A stretch of DNA of 6,845 nucleotides from JBFLVQ01 sp040758525 (GCA_040758525.1 JBFLVQ010000517.1:1-6845), one strand, 5' to 3'. Counted from the first letter of the stretch, positions 1 through 6,440 are shown. Numbers and translations are program-made. Notes: generated by a model from the sequence alone, not told the origin.

Positions 1-127
1 GGATTCAACGTTCTCCCGCTATGGCTGCTGGCATTTCAGATCATGTTTGGTCTTTTAGGGAATTGTTGACTGCCAAATTTGATAGTAACGTTATCGATAA
101 TTATCAAAGTATTAGCAGGTGAGCACC
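1..127 (+). mobile_element. Right end of an insertion sequence (partial)
   Basis: Bases from the left edge to about 127 appear to belong to an insertion sequence whose body lies outside the window. They encode the C-terminal tail of a transposase, and the stop codon lies a few bases before the proposed end. The proposed tip, read inward on the minus strand from base 127, is GGTGCTCACC; starting with GGT is compatible with IS1-family ends, but the matching inverted repeat at the other end is out of view. The junction is placed at 127/128 because DUF1963-like homology on the minus strand stops there. The family and the exact tip are inferred. Confidence 0.55.
3..122 (+). CDS. Transposase, C-terminal fragment (5' end outside window)
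   Basis: The last 39 codons of a transposase are open from the window edge to TGA at 120-122. The decisive segment is RSPAMAAGISDHVWSFREL, which matches the conserved C-terminal signature (TPAMAAGxxDHVWxxxEL) of many bacterial DDE-type transposases of the IS1/IS6-like kind. The catalytic residues would lie upstream, outside the window, so activity cannot be judged. The gene is convergent with the DUF1963-like gene and overlaps its last codons antisense (104-122). This is expected if the element inserted into that gene and the truncated gene reads on into the element. The IS family is not certain from 39 residues. Confidence 0.65.
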   Translation: MQRSPAMAAGISDHVWSFRELLTAKFDSNVIDNYQSISR

Positions 128-604
128 AGATGGATAGTCATCTACTAATTGCCATTTTATTGGTGTTGGATCAGGTATACTTGTCCTTTGGATCAAATGT
201 AGCAGCTTACCAGTCCAGCTTTTATTCAAGAGCTTTCTGAATGTATCTTTTATTGGAATCAACCCATTGAGGCTAGAATAACAGCGGATCTGCCAACCCA
301 TACCACTTGGTGAACCTCTTCTCCAACTATTGCGTTTGCCAATCCATACACAGATGAGGGCGATATCAGAGATGGTTTGTGGCATTACCGGTAGTTCCGC
401 AGTGTTGATCTGACACAATGGCACCATTGGAGTAGAGCGCCAATGAGGCCATTGCTCATTGGCATTCATTGCTCCAATATGGCCAAACCATGAGCCAAAT
501 GGGTTAGCAGACACATCTACTTCTTGGTGTGTAGGCTCGACAATAATTTTATTGGCTGGACGCTTAACTTTATCTAGAATTGCAATCACTTCTGGTGTAA
601 GCAT
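104..604 (-). CDS. DUF1963 (YwqG-like) protein, probable immunity protein, 3' end replaced by IS sequence
   Basis: A 166-codon frame starts at ATG 604, with a weak AGGT site just upstream that overlaps the toxin stop region. Family resemblance to DUF1963/YwqG rests on an FGSWFG segment, a WPHW core, the segment PLCQINTAELP (residues 62-72) and a following hydrophobic strand, then GMGWQIRCYSSL and KWQLVDDYP near residues 150-158. These match the order of conserved blocks in that family. After DDYPS (about residue 159) the last seven residues come from DNA that also encodes the transposase tail, so the natural C-terminus is lost. The gene starts 8 bases after the stop of the deaminase-like toxin gene and must be co-transcribed with it. 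In Bacillus subtilis ywqG also lies beside a deaminase-type toxin gene (ywqJ). An immunity role is inferred from position and family context, not shown. The truncated product may be non-functional. Confidence 0.6.
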   Translation of the reverse strand: MLTPEVIAILDKVKRPANKIIVEPTHQEVDVSANPFGSWFGHIGAMNANEQWPHWRSTPMVPLCQINTAELPVMPQTISDIALICVWIGKRNSWRRGSPSGMGWQIRCYSSLNGLIPIKDTFRKLLNKSWTGKLLHLIQRTSIPDPTPIKWQLVDDYPSGAHLLIL

Positions 605-612
605 TCTGTTAC

Positions 613-2325
613 CTATTGAGGGGAGTTTACTACTTTTCCTAGACGATTCTTCAAATCGTTTATTAGTTCAGCATGGGTATCACCCTTTACCAGCGACATC
701 ATAAATCCCTGTGTCTTTATCTGTTCAAACTCAGAATCTGTAATCTCTCTGGCATTATCTTGAGAATAATAGACAATCTTATCACTTCCGCCTAACTGGT
801 AGCGTGCTTGCCAATCGTTAACAAATTTTCCCACTTCATTTTGGGGTAACCCAGCACTTTTAGCCATCATTTCGAAGGTTCTTGTTACCACGTCAAATTG
901 GCGATCGCTAGGATAAACAGGCACTTGAAATTGTACTCCTTGATTATAAGCACTGATTGGAAGAATAAGTTTTTCTGTAGGTTTGCCATCAATCATAATC
1001 CTCAATGTGCCATCAACTGCGTATCCAATAGCAGCACCAACTGCAATACCAACTACTGTTCCAGCAACTGGAACAGTAGAGCCTATTGTACCTCCAATGG
1101 TAGCTCCCACTGCAGTTCCTGCAGCAGCAGAGAGGCCACTTATTGCCGCTTCTTTTCCTATATTGGCAGCATATTCTTCACCTGAAATCTTCCCATTTTT
1201 ATAAGTATCATAATTTTGATATGCTGCCATTCCGCTTCCAACAACTACTCCTGCTGCGCTTGATCCAATCATCTGTCTTGAAATAAGTTGACTGGAACTA
1301 AGAGTAGCTTTAGTGGCAAGCAAGAGTTTGCTTGATACTTGCTGTTCAACATAATTACTTACAATGCCTGTACCTGCACCAACAGCAGATTCCTTAGCAA
1401 GAGCACTACCTTCAATTGGTTTACCCTCCATAAGTTGATTTAGAGTATAAAAACCTGCTGAAATAGTAACACCTATTCCAGCGTTTGTGATTAGACGCCC
1501 TCCCTTTTGAAACATTAGATTGGTTCTCTCTTTAGATGCCATGTTTGCGGACATTATAGATTCAGCATTTTCTTTGCAGCTTACACATGGCACCATCACT
1601 TTACTATCGGGATTATCCAGTCTTTCAATATATTCATTTGTACTAGGTTTTGCACCAGTATTGTACTCTGTACGCCAGATTACTGTCATGGACTGTGCTT
1701 TGGTGGTGTTAGAAGCTTGAAATAGTCTGTCTTCAACACATATACGATCCTCTTTTGTATAAGTGTCTAGGTTGTAATTATTATTTACAAAGCTAATACT
1801 TTTCTTCAGATGATCAGTAATCGCATCTGCTGGACCCAATTCAAATCTTACATTTCCATTGCTATCTTTGGCTATTAACGGATCATTACCAAAAACCTGG
1901 CTAAGCTCCTGCTGTAAGTTAGTATTGTATCTATTGTAGATAGATTGAACTTTACTTACGTCACCGCCAGATACTGCTAGGACAATAGTACCATCTTCAC
2001 GGATTTGTGCGCCGAGCGCAGAAGTCTGTTTTTTGCCTTCAGCAGCAATTACATTTTCCAGTATACGTGCTGCTCTATCAGATTGTGCGCTGCGAGGAGG
2101 ATAGCCAAACATTACCTGAGTTGACTGGTTCTGTCTAGTTGCAGCGTTGCCGCCAACAATACCATCCATAACACCTGATTTAATGCTAGCAGAATTATCT
2201 TTATCTGCATCCTGGTCTTTTTGATTGCTGGTGACACTAGATGCAGATGATAAAACACGATCTTGCAAAGCCTGTTTTGTCATACTTACAAAAAGATTTT
2301 CTGCCTCATCACGAGGGTTGGGCAA
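613..2325 (-). CDS. Deaminase-like toxin with glycine-zipper region (open part of a gene broken near its 5' end)
   Basis: A 570-codon open stretch begins at a TTG with no ribosome binding site; the true start is probably ATG 2508, in the same frame but beyond a TAA at 2386-2388. Counting from the TTG, residues 1-75 are Ser/Gln/Asp-rich and probably disordered. Residues 101-121 (SALGAQIREDGTIVLAVSGG) resemble the first beta-hairpin of deaminase-fold toxins. ICVEDR (C196, E198) and PCVSC (C247, C250) then give the CxE...PCxxC zinc and catalytic pattern of cytidine-deaminase-like enzymes. Residues 275-297 and 353-370 are hydrophobic, and 395-440 form a long Gly/Ala-rich glycine zipper typical of membrane-inserting segments. 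Residues 450-570 are an unrecognised soluble domain. A probable target is a nucleic-acid base, inside a competitor cell. Having the deaminase before the glycine zipper is unusual for polymorphic toxins, which normally carry the toxin domain last. A DUF1963-like gene follows after 8 bases. No close family name is claimed. Confidence 0.6.
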   Translation of the reverse strand: MPNPRDEAENLFVSMTKQALQDRVLSSASSVTSNQKDQDADKDNSASIKSGVMDGIVGGNAATRQNQSTQVMFGYPPRSAQSDRAARILENVIAAEGKKQTSALGAQIREDGTIVLAVSGGDVSKVQSIYNRYNTNLQQELSQVFGNDPLIAKDSNGNVRFELGPADAITDHLKKSISFVNNNYNLDTYTKEDRICVEDRLFQASNTTKAQSMTVIWRTEYNTGAKPSTNEYIERLDNPDSKVMVPCVSCKENAESIMSANMASKERTNLMFQKGGRLITNAGIGVTISAGFYTLNQLMEGKPIEGSALAKESAVGAGTGIVSNYVEQQVSSKLLLATKATLSSSQLISRQMIGSSAAGVVVGSGMAAYQNYDTYKNGKISGEEYAANIGKEAAISGLSAAAGTAVGATIGGTIGSTVPVAGTVVGIAVGAAIGYAVDGTLRIMIDGKPTEKLILPISAYNQGVQFQVPVYPSDRQFDVVTRTFEMMAKSAGLPQNEVGKFVNDWQARYQLGGSDKIVYYSQDNAREITDSEFEQIKTQGFMMSLVKGDTHAELINDLKNRLGKVVNSPQ

Positions 2326-2508
2326 TGCATAGTCGGAAATAGCGGTCTGCGATTTTGATTGTTCCTGATCTGCTACAGTTGTCTCTTATGAAGTAGAGCT
2401 AGAGGTGGTTTGCGTCACCTCTGTTTTCACATTATTATCTTCAGTAGCATTATCAAGTAATACTGTTGTTTGTTGTGAACTTTGCGAGTTAGATATTTGA
2501 AAACTCAT
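2326..2508 (-). pseudogene. 5' portion of the deaminase-like toxin gene, cut by in-frame TAA at codon 41
   Basis: From ATG 2508 (AAAGG at 2519-2523, 10 bases upstream) the frame reads a Ser/Thr/Gln-rich leader, MSFQISNSQSSQQTTVLL to about residue 18, reaching TSSSTS before TAA at 2386-2388. It then continues without another stop through ETTVADQEQSKSQT into the 570-codon open part. Composition is the same on both sides of the stop, which argues that this is one gene of about 631 codons. A single C-to-T change turning CAA (Gln) into TAA would explain the stop and suits the Gln-rich context, but other single changes are possible. TGA, TAA and TAG all end other genes here, so general recoding of TAA is unlikely. 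Either the gene is dead or the shorter TTG-started product is made at a low level. Confidence 0.6.
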
Positions 2509-2518
2509 ATCGCTATTA

Positions 2519-2523
2519 CCTTT
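2519..2523 (-). promoter_or_regulatory. Ribosome binding site supporting the ATG at 2508
   Basis: On the minus strand AAAGG lies 10 bases before ATG 2508, whereas the TTG at 2325 has no purine-rich site before it. This favours 2508 as the original start of the toxin gene. The site partly overlaps the palindrome at 2521-2536, so folding there could limit access to it. Confidence 0.45.
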
Positions 2524-2536
2524 CATTTTGATGAAA
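2521..2536. repeat. 16-base palindrome TTTCAT-TTTG-ATGAAA
   Basis: A perfect inverted repeat has 6-base arms and a 4-base centre. It sits 13 bases upstream of the proposed toxin start at 2508 and overlaps its ribosome binding site. It could be an operator half of a pair with 2536-2551, or a small mRNA hairpin. In AT-rich DNA one such repeat could occur by chance. Confidence 0.4.
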
Positions 2537-2551
2537 TATCATTGCTGATAT
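2536..2551. repeat. 16-base palindrome ATATCA-TTGC-TGATAT
   Basis: A second perfect inverted repeat has the same 6+4+6 geometry and shares base 2536 with its neighbour. Both contain TCATT followed by a GAT-containing right arm. The tandem, equal-sized arrangement in front of a toxin gene resembles paired repressor sites, but no repressor gene is visible here. Confidence 0.4.
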
Positions 2552-2607
2552 AGCTAGTAATCAAAATGTATTCCATAATTAGAAAAATGCTGTGAAAGTG
2601 TTAATTT

Positions 2608-3001
2608 ATTGGATCTAACAGAGATAATGATCGGAAGATCTTTCTTGAAATTACTGACAATGATGGCACTGCCATTTTTGACAATGTCAAAAGTAGCATA
2701 CAAGCTGTTTATTGGTTGGTAATCTGTGAGCTAACAAAACGACTCTAGTCAAGAAACAATTGCTAATCGTTATGTAGAAAGGTTTAATAACGAAATGGTG
2801 AGAAAGTTTAATGATCACGTTAATAGGTGCTTACAATTGCGATGAAGATCAATATAGTAATATACGAGAATTTTTGTTCTATCACTATTTGTCAATGGAA
2901 TGCAGAGGAATGCAGATCTGCCTTTATCTGGTTGAGGAAGACCTGCAACTCTTATGGCAAATTAGCAAATGGCAGAATAGCTGTTTGTTACTTACTCATA
3001 T
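2608..3001 (+). pseudogene. Decayed coding remnant, possibly flavin-dependent (tryptophan) halogenase family
   Basis: Four open pieces lie in successive plus-strand frames. Frame 1 (2608-2745) ends SIQAVYWLVICELTKRL. Frame 2 (from about 2750) reads SQETIANRYVERFNNEM and then VRKFND. Frame 3 (about 2851-2906) reads QYSNIREFLFYHYLSMECR. Frame 1 again (from about 2917) reads SAFIWLRKTCNSYGKLANGR. Removing one base near 2746, a 34-base segment bounded by GATCA repeats (2813-2817 and 2847-2851) and one copy of a tandem 10-base duplication (2897-2906, 2907-2916) joins them into one frame. The joined FNDQYSNIREFLFYHY fits the Y-x-x-I-R-D-F-x-x-x-H-Y motif near the C-terminus of halogenases of the PF04820 kind. 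That a gene remnant exists is fairly likely. The family is tentative, and the segment before residue 46 of the remnant was not recognised. This remnant is the only content I see in the roughly 490-base gap between the toxin gene and the propeller gene. Confidence 0.4.
2897..2916. repeat. Perfect 10-base tandem duplication (GGAATGCAGA twice)
   Basis: GGAATGCAGA occurs twice head to tail. Ten extra bases shift the frame by one, exactly where two open pieces of the plus-strand remnant need to be joined. Replication slippage in a gene no longer under selection is the simple explanation. Confidence 0.7.
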
Positions 3002-5227
3002 TTAGAACTGAAAGTTTGTTGTATTAGAGATGATATTATCAACTACTATCTGTACAGTATTGTTGCCCTTCTTCAAACCTAGCTTCTTCTTATTGCCACG
3101 TGCAGTAATGGATGTATTGCTGTTGATGGTGAATCTTGCTGTTGGTATTTCCTTGCCATTGATTAGTACTTTAGTAGTAGCTTGTGGAGTGCTGGAAGTA
3201 AATCCCACTCCTGTGATAGAGAGAGTAGGTTTGTTGTAAGTAGGCTGGATGATCATTGGCATTAACATAAAGCTAGCTACCTGCTCTCCTTTGTTACCTG
3301 CCATATCTGTAGCAGCAATCTTCACTCTAGCATTAGCGGTGGCTTTGTCGAGATTATTGATTGTGAATGTACCAACATCCCCAGCAAAGTCAGCGACATT
3401 TTGGAAAGTAGCACCACCATCAAGCGATAGCAGCAGAGATTGTGAGGCAACACCTACATTATCAACACTCTGCCAGTTCACAGTGATGGATTGACCAGCA
3501 GGCAATACCTGACCAGCAGTAGGATTGCTAATGGTAATGGTAGGAGCTTGAGTATCAGGCACAACTACAGGCTGAATCTGGAAGTCAGCAGGAGTGATAG
3601 TTTGTGCCATATTGTTAGCAGCATCACGTACTATTAAGCGCAACCTGGCGCGAGTAGTTTCTATGCTAGTTGGTATCGTGAAAGCAAAGCTTTGTGTTGT
3701 TCCATCGAGACCAGTAGCGATAGTTGTTGAGAAAGTATTGCCACCATCAGTTGAGAGTGAGAGGTCTTGAGCAGTTACCCTTACATTGTCAGATGATGAC
3801 CAAGTGATCGTTAGATTATCGTCCTGATTAAAGCGCTCACCTCCAAGTGGATTAAGGAATCGCACAGTAGGAGGTTGATTATCGACAGGATCAGGTGGAC
3901 GGTCACCAATGCTGAAGATTTCACTTGTTTTTGTACCTACTCGTCCACCCACATCAAATGCTGTAATACGGATTTGTGCACTAGATATTATTTGATTGGG
4001 TACATTCCATTGAAATTCTTGTGCAGTTCCACGCAAGTTATCAGCAGACATAATAGTGCTAAAATTCTGTCCAGCGTCGGTTGATAGTTCTAGTGTTTGT
4101 GTACCAACAATGAATCCGCCACTAGTAGTTTGCCAGCGAATTGTGAATGGTTTGCCACGCTGAACTATTTCATTGAGTTGGGGTGAAACTACCTGCACAG
4201 TTGGAGTAGTTCCGATAGAGAAGTCACCAGTTACTGCCATATTACTACTAAATCCATCACGAGTAGGAGCATAGCGTTGCGCAGTTAGCAGTGTGTTTGT
4301 TTTTGTATCAATTATGTAAAAGAAATTACTGATATTGTTTGCATATAACAATTGACCATTAGGGCTTAATGTTAAGAACCTGGTCAGTCCTCCTATGTCA
4401 AAATTCTTTATTATTGTGCGTGAAGCAGTATCAATTGCTATGAGTGGTGGTGAGCTAAAGAAATCTGCTGCATAAAGTGTTTTGCCATCTTTGCTAATCT
4501 GTAAAGCGTGAGTATCCTGGGTACCAGGCAATTGATTAACTATTTCTAATTTATTAGTGTCTATAACAACTATTATACCTCTTGCAGCAACGTAAAGATG
4601 TGTTCCATCTGGTGAGAGTACTTGTCTGCTGTTATCTCCGAACCCTTCTGGTATATTTATAGTTCTTAAAATAGAAAAGTTATTAGTTAGATCTAATACT
4701 AATAACTCCATGACATTTGAAAGAGTAACAAAAGCTTTTGTCTCATCTTTGCTGAAGGTAATAGATACGGGGGAATTGGGCAAGTTCACAGTTTGAATCA
4801 TCTCAAAAGTTTGAGTATCAAACAAAATTAATTGACCAGGATCTTCGGCAAGAACGTAAAGAACTCCTTTGGGTCCTATTTCGACTCCTTGCAAAACTCT
4901 ATCAGTTAGCATGGTCTTGATGCGCCTTTTTCCCGCTAAATCTACAATAGAGAATCCAGTACTATTATCGAAGCGCGGGTCAGCACTAACAAATGCTATC
5001 TTCTTATCTCTTCGTAATGTAATATCCGCAGGGAAGCCGTTCTCAAGAGGTATGCGACCAATTTCCGCTAGAGTCATGCCATCAAGCATAATTAGAGCAT
5101 CATTGGGATTGTCTGCGCTAAAGCCACGATCAAAACAAACATAGATTGTAGGTTTATCAACTTGTCCAAGAGCTGACAGGTTTATCAATAACAAGATTGC
5201 AAAAGATAATGCAACTTTCTTAAGCAT
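3002..5227 (-). CDS. Secreted YVTN beta-propeller protein with three Ig-like repeats and a C-terminal IPT/TIG-like domain
   Basis: The 741-residue product starts at ATG 5227, preceded by AAGGAG at 5236-5241 with 8 bases of spacing. Residues 1-21 are a clear signal peptide (KK, then a Leu/Ile core, ending SALG), with no lipobox cysteine. Residues about 25-330 form a beta-propeller of YVTN/lactonase-like repeats, marked by LSPDGTHLYVAA (204-215), ISKDGKTLYAAD (244-255) and LSPNGQLLYANN (287-298). Three homologous Ig-like domains follow at about 343-440, 452-551 and 561-655. Each has a TV/TI-x-x-x-NP or SP opening, an ITW-type strand (IRW, ITW, VNW) and an LSTDGG-like turn. The last domain, about 665-741, resembles IPT/TIG with GVGF and VLINGKEI motifs. 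No catalytic residues were recognised, so an adhesive or structural role outside the inner membrane is likely. It follows the PilX-like gene by 75 bases on the same strand, which suggests a link to pilus function. A role as a general surface or S-layer-type protein remains possible. Confidence 0.8.
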   Translation of the reverse strand: MLKKVALSFAILLLINLSALGQVDKPTIYVCFDRGFSADNPNDALIMLDGMTLAEIGRIPLENGFPADITLRRDKKIAFVSADPRFDNSTGFSIVDLAGKRRIKTMLTDRVLQGVEIGPKGVLYVLAEDPGQLILFDTQTFEMIQTVNLPNSPVSITFSKDETKAFVTLSNVMELLVLDLTNNFSILRTINIPEGFGDNSRQVLSPDGTHLYVAARGIIVVIDTNKLEIVNQLPGTQDTHALQISKDGKTLYAADFFSSPPLIAIDTASRTIIKNFDIGGLTRFLTLSPNGQLLYANNISNFFYIIDTKTNTLLTAQRYAPTRDGFSSNMAVTGDFSIGTTPTVQVVSPQLNEIVQRGKPFTIRWQTTSGGFIVGTQTLELSTDAGQNFSTIMSADNLRGTAQEFQWNVPNQIISSAQIRITAFDVGGRVGTKTSEIFSIGDRPPDPVDNQPPTVRFLNPLGGERFNQDDNLTITWSSSDNVRVTAQDLSLSTDGGNTFSTTIATGLDGTTQSFAFTIPTSIETTRARLRLIVRDAANNMAQTITPADFQIQPVVVPDTQAPTITISNPTAGQVLPAGQSITVNWQSVDNVGVASQSLLLSLDGGATFQNVADFAGDVGTFTINNLDKATANARVKIAATDMAGNKGEQVASFMLMPMIIQPTYNKPTLSITGVGFTSSTPQATTKVLINGKEIPTARFTINSNTSITARGNKKKLGLKKGNNTVQIVVDNIISNTTNFQF

Positions 5228-5302
5228 TTACCAAACTCCTTCAGTCTGCTTAAAGCTAGAATTTTACTATGCCAACTACTCCATCTAGCAAATAAACCTT
5301 CC

Positions 5303-6424
5303 TCAATCGTAATTGGTGCCCAAAGAAACCACTCTGATCACTGTATTCCAAACAAACCCACCTCTGGAGTTTCCACCGAACGATGCGCACCCATTTGAAC
5401 TATAACTTTTCTTAGCACCAGTACCAAAATACTGAACTGTGCCTGCTTGTATCCCACAACCAACAATCATTCCTGTTTCATCTGGTTCACAGTTAGCTTC
5501 ACCTTGTATTTTACAAGTATCACTCTTGGTTGGGTTATTTTTACAAACACTCTCATAGCACGTTTCACTATCACTAGCAGGGCAAAAGGCAGGATCGACA
5601 CACCGAACATCACCAAACGACAAGTTCAGATCCGATGCACAGTACGCAACACCAAGCGGCTTAGACATCCCAAACCCTGGCTGCAATCTATCACCACCGC
5701 TGCAAACAACCCTCTCATCAAAGGCACTCACTGTCAACAACACATCATAGTAGACAGTTAGCGGAAAGAAGATCCTGCCATATGTCTGCATGTTAATCTC
5801 AGCTTTTACATTATATCGATATTGCTCCACTCTGGGCTTGGGACCAACAACACCACGACGAGGATTGCCTGCGGAGATTAATTGCTGTCCTACAAATACC
5901 GGCTTGAGCACATAATCAAATTTATTAAACAACTCGTACTCTACCTCTGCCCATTCTGGCTCTCGTTGTTTATCTGGTGGGATCAGGCTTTTTATTACAG
6001 CTAGATCATCCACGGTCTGTCCTTGTGCTCCTTTGAGACCATCGAGCAAATGGATTGGGTCACAAATAGCCCAAGTCTCGCTTACTCCATCTTCACCATT
6101 AGCCACACCTTGGCAGACGTAGGTGCCCCGACCTTGCTTGGCTAGCTGTGCTTGGCGTAGATGTTCGCGAAGTTGGGTTTGCATTTTATTGTGTATTTGC
6201 TCATCAAGACCATTGCGAATCGGAAACCCTGCTGATGATATTGCATCTTGCTCTGCTTTAGATCGTGCCATCTCCTCATTGAATATCGCCAGACCAATAG
6301 CGGAATGTAACACAATTGGCTTGATCGTCATCACGCTCAACAAAAACAACAAAAATACCATTGTCAACAATGCAATACCTTTTTGGTTATTTATCCGTAA
6401 TATTACTCTTCTGATTCTCTTCAT
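5303..6424 (-). CDS. PilX/GspK-like minor pilin with cysteine-rich C-terminal region
   Basis: The 373-residue product starts at ATG 6424, with an excellent ribosome binding site (GGAGGAGG, 6433-6440, 8 bases before). The N-terminus is a class III (prepilin) signal: a basic leader of 15 residues, G16, then IALLTMVFLLFLLSVM as the hydrophobic helix, so prepilin peptidase would cut after G16. Position 5 of the mature protein is Thr, not the usual Glu, a feature shared with PilX/GspK-type minor pilins that cap or initiate the fibre. The helix continues as an amphipathic spine to about residue 100, followed by a globular domain. Ten of the twelve cysteines lie between residues 241 and 346, suggesting a disulphide-stapled module exposed outside the cell. 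It sits 17 bases downstream of the PilW-like stop codon, so the two genes share an operon. PilX sequences are highly divergent, so the assignment rests on the N-terminus and context. Confidence 0.7.
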   Translation of the reverse strand: MKRIRRVILRINNQKGIALLTMVFLLFLLSVMTIKPIVLHSAIGLAIFNEEMARSKAEQDAISSAGFPIRNGLDEQIHNKMQTQLREHLRQAQLAKQGRGTYVCQGVANGEDGVSETWAICDPIHLLDGLKGAQGQTVDDLAVIKSLIPPDKQREPEWAEVEYELFNKFDYVLKPVFVGQQLISAGNPRRGVVGPKPRVEQYRYNVKAEINMQTYGRIFFPLTVYYDVLLTVSAFDERVVCSGGDRLQPGFGMSKPLGVAYCASDLNLSFGDVRCVDPAFCPASDSETCYESVCKNNPTKSDTCKIQGEANCEPDETGMIVGCGIQAGTVQYFGTGAKKSYSSNGCASFGGNSRGGFVWNTVIRVVSLGTNYD

Positions 6425-6432
6425 GATTATTT

Positions 6433-6440
6433 CCTCCTCC
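6433..6440 (-). promoter_or_regulatory. Strong ribosome binding site of the PilX-like gene
   Basis: GGAGGAGG on the minus strand lies 8 bases before ATG 6424 and within the short gap after the PilW-like stop. It fixes the start of the PilX-like gene and supports translation from a shared message. Confidence 0.7.

Noticed and set aside
901..908. GCGATCGC, the HIP1 octamer frequent in cyanobacteria
   Set aside because: I saw only one copy in the window, inside a coding region, which is no evidence for a cyanobacterial host.
983..1204. Plus-strand open frames opposite the glycine-zipper region and other long frames opposite the propeller gene
   Set aside because: They are low-complexity antisense reflections of well-supported minus-strand genes, without ribosome binding sites or recognisable domains.
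2323..2325. TTG as the natural start of the deaminase-like protein
   Set aside because: There is no ribosome binding site, and the frame upstream has the same composition as far as an ATG at 2508 with a reasonable site.
2386..2388. TAA read as an amino acid through a variant genetic code
   Set aside because: TAA ends the propeller gene, and TGA and TAG end others in the window, so general reassignment is unlikely. Local read-through cannot be excluded.
2912..2921. Palindrome GCAGATCTGC as an operator or terminator stem
   Set aside because: It lies inside the 10-base duplication of a decayed gene and has neither a loop nor a following T-run.
5255..5289. GCTAGA...TCTAGC inverted repeat as a terminator between the pilin and propeller genes
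   Set aside because: The 6-base arms are AT-rich, the 23-base loop is long and no T-run follows. It is equally likely to be chance.
5228..5302. Separate promoter for the propeller gene
   Set aside because: A TAAAAT-like -10 is present on the minus strand, but the best -35 candidate is 19 bases away and weak, so a promoter cannot be supported.
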